From: Paraneptunicella aestuarii
GTDB taxonomy: Bacteria > Pseudomonadota > Gammaproteobacteria > Enterobacterales > Alteromonadaceae
Assembly (NCBI RefSeq): GCF_019900845.1
Contig: NZ_CP074570.1
Span: 4,340,001-4,404,000 of the forward strand
DNA length: 64,000 bases
Direction: 5' to 3'
Made by a program: the position numbers and the translations under genes
Shown: one piece after another, positions 17,567 to 27,429 of the stretch
Position numbering within the stretch: the first letter of the stretch is position 1
Layout: every line of letters begins with the position of its first letter
The notes under the pieces: generated by a model
The model's database searches: none
What the model saw: the letters and a program-made list of their open reading frames with translations, nothing else
Told to the model about the DNA's origin: nothing

Positions 17567-19132
17567 ATGAAAATGAAATTATTTACCTCTGCAATCCTTG
17601 CCACGGCAGTTACCGCTGCTTTCTCTGCTAACGCAGCCAATGACAGATATATCATTCAAGTTGATAACGCTGGTAAAGGCATCGTAAAAGCACTTGCCAA
17701 ACAAACTGGCGGTGAAATTCATCTTGAATCAGATGGCTTCTTCGCAGCAACTTTCGCGGGCAAAAGCCTTGACGACGTGAAAGGTTTATTAAACAACCCT
17801 CACGTAAAACTGGTTGAAGAAGACCAAATTCGTAAACCTCTAAGTGTTTGGAATGACGATGCTGGCGACCCAATGACTCAGCAAGTTGCTCCTTATGGTT
17901 ACTACCAAGCCCAAGCAGATCAAGTAACATTCAACCCTGCTGCTGGTATCAAAGTGTGTGTTATCGACTCAGGTCTTGATTCAAGCAACACCGATTTCAA
18001 CTGGGCAGGCATCACTGGTGATAACGATCCAGGCACTGGCAACTGGTTCAATCATGGTGGCCCTCACGGTACTCACGTAGCCGGTACTATCGGTGCAGCT
18101 GACAACAGCTACGGCGTAATCGGTATGGCTCCTGGCGTTGACATGCACATCATTAAAGTATTCAACGAAGCTGGCTGGGGTTACTCCTCAAGCTTGGCAG
18201 CTGCAGCTAACCTTTGTGCTAACGCAGGTGCTGACCTTATCAACATGAGCCTTGGTGGTGGCGGTTCAAGTGCAACTGAAAAAACAGCTTTTGAAAACTT
18301 CCAGGCTGGTGGCGGTTTAGCGCTTGCTGCAGCAGGTAACGATGGTAACAACGTAGCTTCTTATCCTGCAGCTTACTCAGCCGTTATGATGATTGGCGCA
18401 GCAGACGCTAACAACAACATCGCAGATTTCTCTCAATTCCCAACCTGTCTGTCTGGTCGCGGAAAGAGAGCGACATTCGACGACACAATCTGTGTTGAAG
18501 TTGCAGCAAGTGGTGTTGACGTACTATCCACTTACCCAGCAGGTTTAGCAACGTCTTCAACTTTCTCTGCCGGCGGCGCAAGCTTCGCTTCTTCTGCGAT
18601 GGAGAACTTTGGCTCTGCATCTGGTCAGACTTACTTCATGGGTACAGCTGAAGCAATTGACTCTGGCGCAGCAGGCAAAGTATGTGTTATCGACCGCGGC
18701 AACATTACTTTCCACGATAAAGTCGCTAACTGTGAAGCTTCTGGCGGTATCGGTGCAGTTATCGTGAACAACGTAGCAGGCATGTTATACGGTACATTGG
18801 GAGATCCAAATAACACTTCTATCCCGGCTGTTGGCGCGGCGTTAGAAGACCGTACAGCAATACTTGCAGCATCTACTGCTACTATTGATATTACGACAAG
18901 TGATTACGGAACCATGAGTGGTACATCAATGGCTACACCAACCACTACCGGTGTTGCTGCTTTGGTTTGGTCTAATCATCCAACTTGTACTGGTGAACAG
19001 ATTCGCGCAGCGTTGAAAGCAACTGCTGAAGATCAAGGTGCATCAGGACATGACGAGTATTTCGGTTACGGTTTGGTTAAAGCTGCGGCAGCCAACACCT
19101 ACCTGAATACTTATGGATGTGCTGGACAATAA
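17567..19132 (+). CDS. Secreted S8 (subtilisin) serine peptidase with PA domain
   Basis: Exported subtilase, 521 residues. Domains in order: signal peptide (residues 1-23, cleaved after SANA), an I9-type propeptide (about 25-90, DRYIIQVDNAGKG ... HVKLVEEDQIRKP) that acts as folding chaperone and inhibitor, then the catalytic domain with Asp134 in CVIDSGLD, His167 in HGTHVAGT, the oxyanion asparagine in AAAGNDGN, and Ser454 in GTSMATPT. A protease-associated (PA) domain of about 130 residues is inserted between the oxyanion Asn and the catalytic Ser. Several cysteines suggest disulfides. ATG 17567 follows AAGGAAT. All catalytic residues are intact, so it should be active outside the cell. Confidence 0.95.
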   Translation: MKMKLFTSAILATAVTAAFSANAANDRYIIQVDNAGKGIVKALAKQTGGEIHLESDGFFAATFAGKSLDDVKGLLNNPHVKLVEEDQIRKPLSVWNDDAGDPMTQQVAPYGYYQAQADQVTFNPAAGIKVCVIDSGLDSSNTDFNWAGITGDNDPGTGNWFNHGGPHGTHVAGTIGAADNSYGVIGMAPGVDMHIIKVFNEAGWGYSSSLAAAANLCANAGADLINMSLGGGGSSATEKTAFENFQAGGGLALAAAGNDGNNVASYPAAYSAVMMIGAADANNNIADFSQFPTCLSGRGKRATFDDTICVEVAASGVDVLSTYPAGLATSSTFSAGGASFASSAMENFGSASGQTYFMGTAEAIDSGAAGKVCVIDRGNITFHDKVANCEASGGIGAVIVNNVAGMLYGTLGDPNNTSIPAVGAALEDRTAILAASTATIDITTSDYGTMSGTSMATPTTTGVAALVWSNHPTCTGEQIRAALKATAEDQGASGHDEYFGYGLVKAAAANTYLNTYGCAGQ

Positions 19133-19142
19133 TCACAAGTAT

Positions 19143-19161
19143 GGCGGGCGTAATGCCCGCC
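19143..19161 (+). terminator. GC-rich hairpin after first peptidase
   Basis: GGCGGGC and GCCCGCC form a perfect 7-bp stem with loop GTAAT, ten bases after the stop. A T tract is lacking, so termination may be partial. Confidence 0.5.
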
Positions 19162-19361
19162 CTTCAGCTATTGGAACTGATTGATTTTCACCCGACAACC
19201 ATGTAGCCTCTTTCGCCGTTATTCGTAGAAAACGTGCCATAAAGTAAGCAAGTCGGGTTAAATTAGTTACACGGAAAGCTGCTGTCTTATTGGTCCGAGC
19301 ATCAGTATTTGCCTCGGTTTGTTAATAACGAATGATTAAGTACAATCCAGGAAATATGATT

Positions 19362-20933
19362 ATGAAGCTGTTTTCCAAAGCCTTACCCAGTTTGATGGTT
19401 CTCGCAACCACCGCGTTTATCATCAACCAAAACGACTCGTCGACAGAACAAAATTACATAGTTATGGCTGATTCTTTGGCTCAAGCCAAAGCAGAGGTTC
19501 AGGAAATCGGCGCTAGCATCGACCACAACTTACCTATCGTAAACGGCGTTGTTGCCTCTTTAACTGAATCCCAGGTAGCCAAACTAAAAGAACAAGGTGA
19601 TGTTCGTTTATTCGCAGATAGCAAAGTGACGCTGGCTGCTACGGGTTGGGGCTCAAGAGCAAAAGCTTCAGAAGCAGTCGTGCCACTGCAAACAGGTGTA
19701 CAGAATCTTCATGATGCGGGTATCTTTGGTAGCGGCGTAACAGTCGCGGTACTGGATACCGGTTTCAAAACCATGAACGGATTACGTGTTGACGCTTATG
19801 GCAACAAACGCGTTTATGGTACTTACAATGCTATTGATAAAAGCATCCTGCTAATGGATGAAGAACAAAACGGTCACGGCACTCATGTGACCAGTATTAT
19901 ATCCAATAGCGACAAAGACATTTACAACAAATACTACGGTATTGCCCCTAATGTCAGATTACTTAGCTTAAAAGCCTTCGATGAAAATGGTGCTGGCAGC
20001 TATGTTAACGTTATTGATGCCATCCAATGGGCAATTCAATACAAAGACGACTTTAATATTCGCGTTCTGAACATGTCATTCAGCGCACCAGCACAAAGCC
20101 TGTATTGGGATGATCCGGTAAATATCGCCGTCATGAAAGCATGGCAGGCAGGCATTGTCGTCGTCGCTTCTGCGGGTAATCGCGGCAATACAAGCAACGC
20201 TATTGGCGTACCAGGCAATGTCCCTTATGTCATCACCGTTGGCGCAGCGTCAGATAATTTCACAACCGACTCTGCAACTGATGATTTCGTAGCATCTTTC
20301 TCTTCTGTCGGCCCAACATTTGAAGGCTTTGCCAAACCAGAAGTGGTTGCTTATGGTGGTCATGTGGTTGGCTTGATGGACAAAAACGCTCAAATTGCTA
20401 AGAAATATCCTGAGTTCCACGATGGTGGTCAATTTTACGCCATGTCAGGAACCTCTCAAGCAGCTGCCGTTGTTTCAGGTGTTGCGGCTCTAATGATTTC
20501 CTATCAGCCGGATTTGACTCCAGATCAGGTTAAATGCCGCTTGTTAGAAACCGCTCAGCCATTTATGGATGGCGACATTGCGACTGAAACAGCCTTTGCT
20601 CAAGGCGCAGGTAGCGTTAATGCAGAAGCAGCAGTATTCAGCACTGCTGATAATTGCGCCAATCAAAACATGGACATTGATGCTGATATCAACGACGTAG
20701 CTCATTATCTAGGCCCTGTGTTTACAGAAAGCTCAAGTGAAATGCAAATTCTGGATTCTTCGGGCAATTTGTGGCGAGATGGTAATTTATGGCGTGACGG
20801 AAATTTATGGCGCGATGGTAACTTGTGGCGTGATGCTTACATCGCCTCTGAAACCGACACCTGGAGCGGCGCACAGATTAATTTTACAGACAATTTGGAC
20901 ATTGCGGTTAACCCTTGGGTTGACGAAGAATAG
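19362..20933 (+). CDS. S8 serine peptidase with C-terminal GNLWRD repeats
   Basis: Second subtilase in the window, about 523 residues. Start ATG 19362 has AGGAAA seven bases upstream; an upstream ATG at 19332 lacks a site. A hydrophobic N-terminus (MKLFSKALPSLMVLATTAFII) is a signal sequence; a short I9-like propeptide (NYIVMADSLAQAKAEVQEIG) follows. Catalytic residues: Asp132 in AVLDTGFK, His172 in NGHGTHVTS, Asn in ASAGNRGN, and Ser365 in SGTSQAAAVV. After the catalytic domain comes a tail of about 80 residues with four exact GNLWRD hexamers. It is only distantly like its neighbour and has no PA insertion. Closed by a strong terminator. Confidence 0.93.
   Translation: MKLFSKALPSLMVLATTAFIINQNDSSTEQNYIVMADSLAQAKAEVQEIGASIDHNLPIVNGVVASLTESQVAKLKEQGDVRLFADSKVTLAATGWGSRAKASEAVVPLQTGVQNLHDAGIFGSGVTVAVLDTGFKTMNGLRVDAYGNKRVYGTYNAIDKSILLMDEEQNGHGTHVTSIISNSDKDIYNKYYGIAPNVRLLSLKAFDENGAGSYVNVIDAIQWAIQYKDDFNIRVLNMSFSAPAQSLYWDDPVNIAVMKAWQAGIVVVASAGNRGNTSNAIGVPGNVPYVITVGAASDNFTTDSATDDFVASFSSVGPTFEGFAKPEVVAYGGHVVGLMDKNAQIAKKYPEFHDGGQFYAMSGTSQAAAVVSGVAALMISYQPDLTPDQVKCRLLETAQPFMDGDIATETAFAQGAGSVNAEAAVFSTADNCANQNMDIDADINDVAHYLGPVFTESSSEMQILDSSGNLWRDGNLWRDGNLWRDGNLWRDAYIASETDTWSGAQINFTDNLDIAVNPWVDEE
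20763..20834 (+). repeat. Four 18-bp units encoding GNLWRD
   Basis: Four consecutive in-frame 18-base units each encode Gly-Asn-Leu-Trp-Arg-Asp. The units differ at synonymous positions only (TTG/TTA Leu, CGA/CGT/CGC Arg, GAT/GAC Asp, GGC/GGT/GGA Gly), pointing to conservation at protein level rather than a fresh slippage event. Confidence 0.9.
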
Positions 20934-20963
20934 TCCAAAAAGTAATAAACAATAAAAAAGAAT

Positions 20964-20992
20964 TGGGCTCAGGCTTTTACCTGAGCCTTTTT
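20964..20992 (+). terminator. Intrinsic terminator after second peptidase
   Basis: GGCTCAGG (20966-20973) pairs with CCTGAGCC (20980-20987) around a six-base loop, followed by five T residues. Confidence 0.92.
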
Positions 20993-21037
20993 ATTTGTTA
21001 AAACATCGGATTGCGTAATAAAAAATTAATAGGCTCG

Positions 21038-24000
21038 ATGTTCTACCGCAAACTTCTGTTACTGACGTTTATATATTTTTCGTCCATTTTGGCTCATGCA
21101 GCCGAGATGCGCTTTGACGTGTACGATATAGACAAAGGTTTGGTTCAGGAAACCGTTCGCGGCATTATTCAAGATAATCGAGGATTCCTCTGGATTGCCA
21201 CCGAGGAAGGTTTAAACCGATTCGATGGTTTCACCTTCACACCATTCAGACATAACCCGGAAGACGCTACCAGCCTTTCTAACGATGTTATTACCGACAT
21301 GGTTATCGATTCCGAAGGTTATTTATGGATTGGCACTTTTGGTGGCGGCTTAAATCGCTTCGATCCACAGAACACCAGTGCGACACGTATCGCTGAAAAA
21401 GAGTTATCCAGCGACCGCATTCAATCTCTTTTTATCGACTCGCAAAAACGCATCTGGGTTGGCACATTTGAACATGGACTGGATCTCATTATCCCCAAAG
21501 ATGGTGGATACGAGTTCGTTAATTTCAAATTACACACCGGAGGCATAAATCACCCTTCGATCACGGCTTTTGCTGAAGATACCCAAGGACGAATCTGGGT
21601 TGGCAGTGATGGTGGTGGCGTTGATATTTATGATCCGGATCGTGGGTACTGGCAGAACCTGAGCCAACTTCCTAACGGGAACAACCTGCAAGGCAAACAT
21701 GTGCGCAGCATGTTACGAGATAAAAAAGGCAACATCTGGATTGGAACAGCTTCGCATGGTTTGCATTATTACCAGTTAGACAAAAACCAACTGGATCAAT
21801 TTACCTATAAGTCTGAAAGCAAAAACAGCCTGAGTAATAATCGTGTTCTCAGCTTGCTGGAAGATAATCAGGATAACCTCTGGGTAGGAACAGACGACGG
21901 CATCACCATGATCACCGACGAAGAGTTTATCCATATCAAACATTCAGATACCAACCCGAATAGTCTCAGTAACAATCGTATTCTTAGCATGTTTCAAGAT
22001 GCTAATGGGTTAATTTGGTTAGGCACTTATCGCGGCTTGAACAAATGGAACCCCACCACGAATCGGTTCAACCACACGCTACCGAAAGTATCAGACAAAT
22101 ATAACCACTCGGTAATCACCGGCTTCGCCCAGTACAGCAATCAGGACTTAGTCATAGCAACCTATGGCGGCGGTGTATTGAAACGCAGAGCCAATAGCAA
22201 TGATTACGAACTGTTCACCAAAGACCAGGGGCTGCCAGATAATCGCATCATGGCACTTTACATCGATAAACAAGATGGTCTGTGGATTGGCACCAGAGCC
22301 AAAGGATTAGCCTATTTGCCCAATGGCAGTAATCAATGGCGTCACTATGAGCATGATCCTGAAAACCCAGACAGCCTGCCAGCCAACGGTGTTACTGACA
22401 TTCTGCAAGACCAAAAAGGGGATATCTGGGTAACCACCTATAAAGGCGGTTTAAGCCTCAAAATTGGCGACAAATTTAAAACCTATTCAGCCAATAGCGA
22501 TGACCCTGAATCCTTGTCCAGCAATAAAGTGATGCAAATCCACGAGGATCAACAAGGTCAACTATGGCTAGCTACTGAAGCAGGTTTGAACCTGTTCAAC
22601 CCTAAAGCCGGCACTTTTACCAAATTCAGACACGACCCTTCCATCGCCTCCAGCCTAACCTCTGATATGGTCTGGCAGATCTTTGAAGACAGTGGTGGCA
22701 ACTTCTGGATTGCCACAGAAGGCAATGGCATTAATTTATGGCAACGTCAGGAACGCATTAAAGGTTTACCGGTATTTAAACATATCCAACGGCAACAGGG
22801 GCTGTTGAGCAATACCGTCTATGGGTTTGCCGAGGATACAGAAGGCCGTATATGGATGTCATCCAACAAGGGATTAAGCCGCTATAACCCCAAAAATAGC
22901 CATATAGAGCATTTCGATAAAAGTCATGGACTGCAAGGTTATGACTTTAATATCGGGGCAGTCATGAAAGGCAAGGATGACAACATCTATTTTGGTGGCA
23001 GCAACGGTTTTAATCAGTTTTCAGCTCACTTCGATCCAATCAACTCGGAGCCACCTAATGTTGAACTTATTGGCGTATCGGGGCTAAAAGAAAACAAACC
23101 ATTATCAGAAATAATTTCTGGTGTGACCCTGGCTTACAACGATTATCTGGTCGCATTCGACTTTGTCGCTCTGGATTTCGCAGCGCCAGAAAAGAACCAG
23201 TACCAATACAAACTGGAACATTTTGATGCTGACTGGGTAAATGTTGGTAACCTTCGCCGCGCCACCTACACCAACCTGCCAGCAGGAAAATACACCTTTA
23301 TGGTCAAGGCGTCGAATAACAACGGCACCTGGAGTGAGTCTCAAATTAATCTCCCAGTGACAGTAGAACCTGCACCTTGGCTAACGATATGGGCATTCGG
23401 TTTATACGCCGCCATTATTAGCGGTTTCATCATGACGTTAATCCAAATTCAGTTGAAAAAGTTTGCTCATGAAGAAAATCAACGTAAAAAGCTGGAACAG
23501 GAAGTTGCACAACGTACCAAAGAGCTGGCTGAACAGAATAAAAAGCTCACGGCACTGAACAATGAACTAGAAGTGGCTTACCGCGTTGACGCCTTAACCG
23601 GGCTCAACAACCGTCACTTCCTTAATGCTTATTTGGGTAAACGTCTATCACTGATTGATCAGGCACACATGACCCACAAGGAAGACGCGCCGCACATGCT
23701 GATTATGTTGTTGGACATGGACAACCTTAAGCCTATCAACGACAACTACGGTCACGCCGCCGGTGATGCTGCCATATGCCATTTGGCACGACTGGTACAA
23801 GAGCGTATTCCACAGGAGTTCCATTTAATCCGCTGGGGTGGCGATGAATTCATGCTGGTAGGAGAAATACGTAATAAGCAAGAAACCTGCGCCTGGATAG
23901 AAAACCTCTATGAAATGCTTGATGCAGGCAACTTCTTCTATTTCAAACAGAAAATTAAACTGAGCTGTTCTGCTGGTTTTGCGTTCTATCCATTTGATCA

Positions 24001-24199
24001 TGAGAACCCCAGAGCCCTGTCATGGGATCAGGTTTCAATGGTTGCCGACAAAGCCCTCTATTCAGCCAAGATGGATAAAGGTCATTGGTGCGGTGTTGTG
24101 GGTCCAACTCGCGAGATCAACGAGCTCTATCTGAACGAATTACTTCGCTGCAAACATATTAAGGAAGTATCCGGACTGGTTAATTTGATGGATATCTAA
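21038..24199 (+). CDS. Membrane sensor with two-component propellers and GGDEF domain
   Basis: Large membrane protein, about 1,053 residues, predicted to make cyclic di-GMP in answer to an outside signal. A signal sequence (LLLLTFIYFSSILAHAA) is followed by about 650 residues of Reg_prop beta-propeller repeats, recognisable by the recurring pattern of a D-x-x-G-x-L/I-W-I/L-G/A-T phrase roughly every 45 residues, then a Y_Y_Y domain (YQYKLEHFDADWVNVGNLRRATYTNLPAG), a transmembrane helix near residue 785, a coiled coil (QRKKLEQEVAQRTKELAEQNKK), and a C-terminal GGDEF domain with the active-site WGGDEFM at about residue 934. No RxxD inhibitory site is obvious just upstream. Start ATG 21038 with AGG nearby is preferred over TTG 21011. 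It follows the peptidases after a terminator, so it is a separate unit. Confidence 0.9.
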   Translation: MFYRKLLLLTFIYFSSILAHAAEMRFDVYDIDKGLVQETVRGIIQDNRGFLWIATEEGLNRFDGFTFTPFRHNPEDATSLSNDVITDMVIDSEGYLWIGTFGGGLNRFDPQNTSATRIAEKELSSDRIQSLFIDSQKRIWVGTFEHGLDLIIPKDGGYEFVNFKLHTGGINHPSITAFAEDTQGRIWVGSDGGGVDIYDPDRGYWQNLSQLPNGNNLQGKHVRSMLRDKKGNIWIGTASHGLHYYQLDKNQLDQFTYKSESKNSLSNNRVLSLLEDNQDNLWVGTDDGITMITDEEFIHIKHSDTNPNSLSNNRILSMFQDANGLIWLGTYRGLNKWNPTTNRFNHTLPKVSDKYNHSVITGFAQYSNQDLVIATYGGGVLKRRANSNDYELFTKDQGLPDNRIMALYIDKQDGLWIGTRAKGLAYLPNGSNQWRHYEHDPENPDSLPANGVTDILQDQKGDIWVTTYKGGLSLKIGDKFKTYSANSDDPESLSSNKVMQIHEDQQGQLWLATEAGLNLFNPKAGTFTKFRHDPSIASSLTSDMVWQIFEDSGGNFWIATEGNGINLWQRQERIKGLPVFKHIQRQQGLLSNTVYGFAEDTEGRIWMSSNKGLSRYNPKNSHIEHFDKSHGLQGYDFNIGAVMKGKDDNIYFGGSNGFNQFSAHFDPINSEPPNVELIGVSGLKENKPLSEIISGVTLAYNDYLVAFDFVALDFAAPEKNQYQYKLEHFDADWVNVGNLRRATYTNLPAGKYTFMVKASNNNGTWSESQINLPVTVEPAPWLTIWAFGLYAAIISGFIMTLIQIQLKKFAHEENQRKKLEQEVAQRTKELAEQNKKLTALNNELEVAYRVDALTGLNNRHFLNAYLGKRLSLIDQAHMTHKEDAPHMLIMLLDMDNLKPINDNYGHAAGDAAICHLARLVQERIPQEFHLIRWGGDEFMLVGEIRNKQETCAWIENLYEMLDAGNFFYFKQKIKLSCSAGFAFYPFDHENPRALSWDQVSMVADKALYSAKMDKGHWCGVVGPTREINELYLNELLRCKHIKEVSGLVNLMDI

Positions 24200-24310
24200 C
24201 CGTTGCTGCTTGACTACACACCTGAGCTGCGCAGTAAGAAAAGACGAGGGGAGAATCGCAACAGGGGATACCCTCACAGTTGCTCTTGTTGTTGCTCTTT
24301 CTGATAATAG

Positions 24311-24362
24311 CTCTTTGATTACATCTTTATTCCATTCTTAGTGAATCGAAATGATCAAAGAG
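24311..24362. terminator. Long-loop inverted repeat between convergent genes
   Basis: CTCTTTGAT (24311-24319) and ATCAAAGAG (24354-24362) are perfect 9-base arms separated by 34 bases, in the gap between the rightward GGDEF gene and the leftward hybrid kinase gene. Candidate bidirectional terminator; the loop is long. Confidence 0.4.
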
Positions 24363-24414
24363 TCTCAGAAACTCTCAAGCATGAACCCCATACTGGTTCT
24401 CAAAGTCCTCAGGA

Positions 24415-27336
24415 TTAAACCTGAGCCTGTTTTTGGTAGGAGCTAGGGGTTTCCCCCTGCCATTCTTTGAAACACTTGGTGAAGTAAGCCTGGCTGGAGA
24501 AACCAACCTGATCCGCGACCAAGCCAACCTGAATTCCAGTGGTCAACAAACGCTTGGCTTTCATTAGGCGGAATTCTCGCAGGTACTCACCCGGCGTTAA
24601 GCTTAATACACCGCGCATTTTACGTTGCAGCTGTCGTTCACTTAAACCTAACTGCCCTGCAAGTTCACCCATATTAAAGCTTTCATCCTGATAATGCTTT
24701 TCAACCACGCTATTTAACTTCTTCAAGAAAGCCGAAACCGCAGAATCCTCAGTAACAACCTCAATTCCGTCTTCATCAGCATTACCAAACGCTTGTTCAC
24801 TCAACAAACGAGATTTCAATTGCGTTTGAGCCGCTTCTCTGCCCGCTAATAAATTACGTAACCGCAGCAGTAATTCCTGATAATGGAACGGCTTGGTCAG
24901 GTAATCATCAACCTTCTTCTGTAACCCTTCCAGCTTACTATCCATGTCGGCCTTTGCAGTTAGCATCAGTATGGGAATATGAGCCGTAACATCATTGGCT
25001 TTTAACTGCTCAACCACCTGGAACCCGGAAATATCCGGCAGCATAAGATCGCAGATAATAATATCGGGAACCTGATCAATAGCCGCTTTTAAGCCCTTCT
25101 CACCCAAACCGCAAATATCGGTTTCAAAGTTTTGCTCAGTAAGGTGGGCAAGATATTCCTGCATGTCTGCGTTGTCTTCAATAATCAGCAAACGATCTCG
25201 TTCTTTACTGACCCCGCCGGTCTCATTCTCTCCCTGATAAACAAAACCGCTATCTTCCAGTGAGAAATCAACGGGTTTGATTTCACCTGCAAAATACTTG
25301 GGCGCATCCACCAAAGGAATATCAATAATAAAACGAGTGCCTTTGTCAGGCTCAGATTTCACGCTTAATTTCCATGAATGAGCTTCAATCAGTTCATTCA
25401 CCACCGACAAACCAATACCCACACCAAAGGTTTTCACATTCACACCTTTAGCACGTTGAAAACGGCCAAAGATTTGTGATGACTCGTTGGAGTCAAAGCC
25501 TTTTCCTGTATCCGTTACGATAATACTTAGCATCTTGCCGTTAACGTCCATATGCAGTGTAATCGTCCCTTCTTCCGGCGTGTATTTATAAGCATTGGTT
25601 AACAGGTTGTAGAGTATTTGCTGCAAGGAATCTTCATGAATATCCGCCCACAAGCTATCCACCAGCTCATATTCGAACTTCATTTGTTTTTGTTCACACA
25701 GCGGAGCAAACAATTCAACCGCGTTTCTCACTACGTCGGACAGGGGCTGTGTCGATGCATTTAGCTTGGGAGCACTGGTTAGCTTTGACAGCATTAACAA
25801 TTGCTCAACCATTTTTAAGATACGGGCATTGTTACGAAGCGCTGAATACATTCTCTTCTTCAACGATTCATCCAGATTGCTGTCAATCCCTTCTTCCAAC
25901 GCGCCTTGAATAATGGTCAGCGGGGTGCGGAATTCATGGGTGATATTCGCGATAAACTTGTCTTTCACCGAAAGCGCTTGCTCTTCCGCCAGCTTCAGCG
26001 TGCTGATATCGACAAAGCTAATAGCCAAGGCATTGTTGCTTTCCATAGTACGCATATAACAAGGAATACTGTGTCCAGCGGCATCCTCTAAATTCACTTC
26101 CCTCTGCTCCAAACTCACCAGACTATTGGAGTTTAACGACGTTTCCATGCCTTTAAAGAAGCGAGCAAATGGTTCATCTTTGGGAAACAGACCACTGAAA
26201 AACTGCCCTTTTAACTGGCTGGCCTGATATCCCAACAAGTCTAACAACGCTTTATTAGCAAAGGTGATACGCCCGGAAACGTCGAGCTGTACTAATGGAA
26301 ATGGTGAGTGAGTCTGCTCATTCTCTGTCGGATTAGTACGCGGCAAACTCTCATATTTGGTTCGTAATCGACGATAGCGATTAACAATGAAATTCTCTTG
26401 CTTCGAAATCAAAACAATAAAAGACAATACCCAAATAGCAAGTAACCATTCACGATTGACTTCGGCTTCATCAAAAAACCACTCCATACTATGACCCGTA
26501 GCATGAATGATAGGTAACACGGTAGCAGACACCAACAATGGCGACGGAAACCAGGAAGGCAAAGTACGGCCTTCTTTAGGGATAGCATCGATTTTCGGGT
26601 TCAACGCCATCGTGAAGCACAAATACGGTACATACCAGATAGTATGTTGCAATGGATGGGTAAAACGTTCAATCAATCCTGCGGTCTGAATCAGTTCGAC
26701 ACTATCAAGCATTAAAAACACGAACGACCCGGCACCAAACCACAGGTAAGTTCTAAAGTTATCGGCTCGACGACTTTGCAGCGCTTTCGTCCAAAACAGC
26801 AGCATTAAATACACATCAAGCACGATATAGAAAAGATAGGAAGAATAGAGCTGTCTAAATTCGTTTTGGCTCAATTGGCTGGGTATCAGCACCAGATAAG
26901 CAAACAAACCCAGTACAAAGAATATTGCGCCATATTGTTGCAATGCCAACACGCTGCGGTGACGCGTTTGGTAATTCTTCAAAATCACCGCAAATACCAT
27001 CGCCATAAAAAAGCCAAAGTATCCGTATGCAGCAATCTTTAAAATCGCTTCCTGAGAACGTAAATAGGCTGAAATCAAAATGCCCAGTTTAGTAATAAAC
27101 CAGACCACCATCGCCAGACGAATATTGAACCAAAACAGTCGCTCCCCAAGGTTGCCGGTTTTTCCTTTCATGCGAAAAGCGGCAACGATGGTCACAACTC
27201 CCATGAGGAGTTCAATCAGGTTCTCATCAATCCAGGCAACCTGAGCATTGATCTGATCCTTAAAGAAGGAAATGAAGATGATCAGGAGAACCAGATAAAA
27301 AGCTCTGGAAGGTTGGAACAGGTATTTGTGCATCAT
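24415..27336 (-). CDS. Hybrid histidine kinase/receiver/AraC-type regulator
   Basis: A complete two-component system in one chain of 973 residues. N-terminal half: seven or more transmembrane helices within about residues 8-320, no large periplasmic domain. Then a PAS-like segment (FPLVQLDVSGRITFANKALLDLLGY), HisKA with His467 in NITHEFRTPLTII, HATPase with LTNAYKYTPEEGT and GVGIGLSVV, a receiver with phospho-acceptor Asp763 in IIICDLMLPDISGF and Lys in DDYLTKPFHY, and a C-terminal AraC-type helix-turn-helix pair (MGELAGQLGLSERQLQRKM ... VADQVGFSSQAYFTKCFKEW). This order resembles hybrid two-component systems of Bacteroidetes but with a membrane-embedded sensor instead of propellers. Being membrane-bound, it must act on DNA from the membrane. 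It lies 93 bases after hemY on the same strand but is probably an independent unit. Targets are unknown. Confidence 0.9.
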   Translation of the reverse strand: MMHKYLFQPSRAFYLVLLIIFISFFKDQINAQVAWIDENLIELLMGVVTIVAAFRMKGKTGNLGERLFWFNIRLAMVVWFITKLGILISAYLRSQEAILKIAAYGYFGFFMAMVFAVILKNYQTRHRSVLALQQYGAIFFVLGLFAYLVLIPSQLSQNEFRQLYSSYLFYIVLDVYLMLLFWTKALQSRRADNFRTYLWFGAGSFVFLMLDSVELIQTAGLIERFTHPLQHTIWYVPYLCFTMALNPKIDAIPKEGRTLPSWFPSPLLVSATVLPIIHATGHSMEWFFDEAEVNREWLLAIWVLSFIVLISKQENFIVNRYRRLRTKYESLPRTNPTENEQTHSPFPLVQLDVSGRITFANKALLDLLGYQASQLKGQFFSGLFPKDEPFARFFKGMETSLNSNSLVSLEQREVNLEDAAGHSIPCYMRTMESNNALAISFVDISTLKLAEEQALSVKDKFIANITHEFRTPLTIIQGALEEGIDSNLDESLKKRMYSALRNNARILKMVEQLLMLSKLTSAPKLNASTQPLSDVVRNAVELFAPLCEQKQMKFEYELVDSLWADIHEDSLQQILYNLLTNAYKYTPEEGTITLHMDVNGKMLSIIVTDTGKGFDSNESSQIFGRFQRAKGVNVKTFGVGIGLSVVNELIEAHSWKLSVKSEPDKGTRFIIDIPLVDAPKYFAGEIKPVDFSLEDSGFVYQGENETGGVSKERDRLLIIEDNADMQEYLAHLTEQNFETDICGLGEKGLKAAIDQVPDIIICDLMLPDISGFQVVEQLKANDVTAHIPILMLTAKADMDSKLEGLQKKVDDYLTKPFHYQELLLRLRNLLAGREAAQTQLKSRLLSEQAFGNADEDGIEVVTEDSAVSAFLKKLNSVVEKHYQDESFNMGELAGQLGLSERQLQRKMRGVLSLTPGEYLREFRLMKAKRLLTTGIQVGLVADQVGFSSQAYFTKCFKEWQGETPSSYQKQAQV

Positions 27337-27429
27337 GATGCGATACTCTCCGCAAGCACAGGCAAATCAGTTGACCTGATTTGTTCTGTTTGAAGAATAT
27401 TCGCCACTAATATCATGCGTACTACCCAG

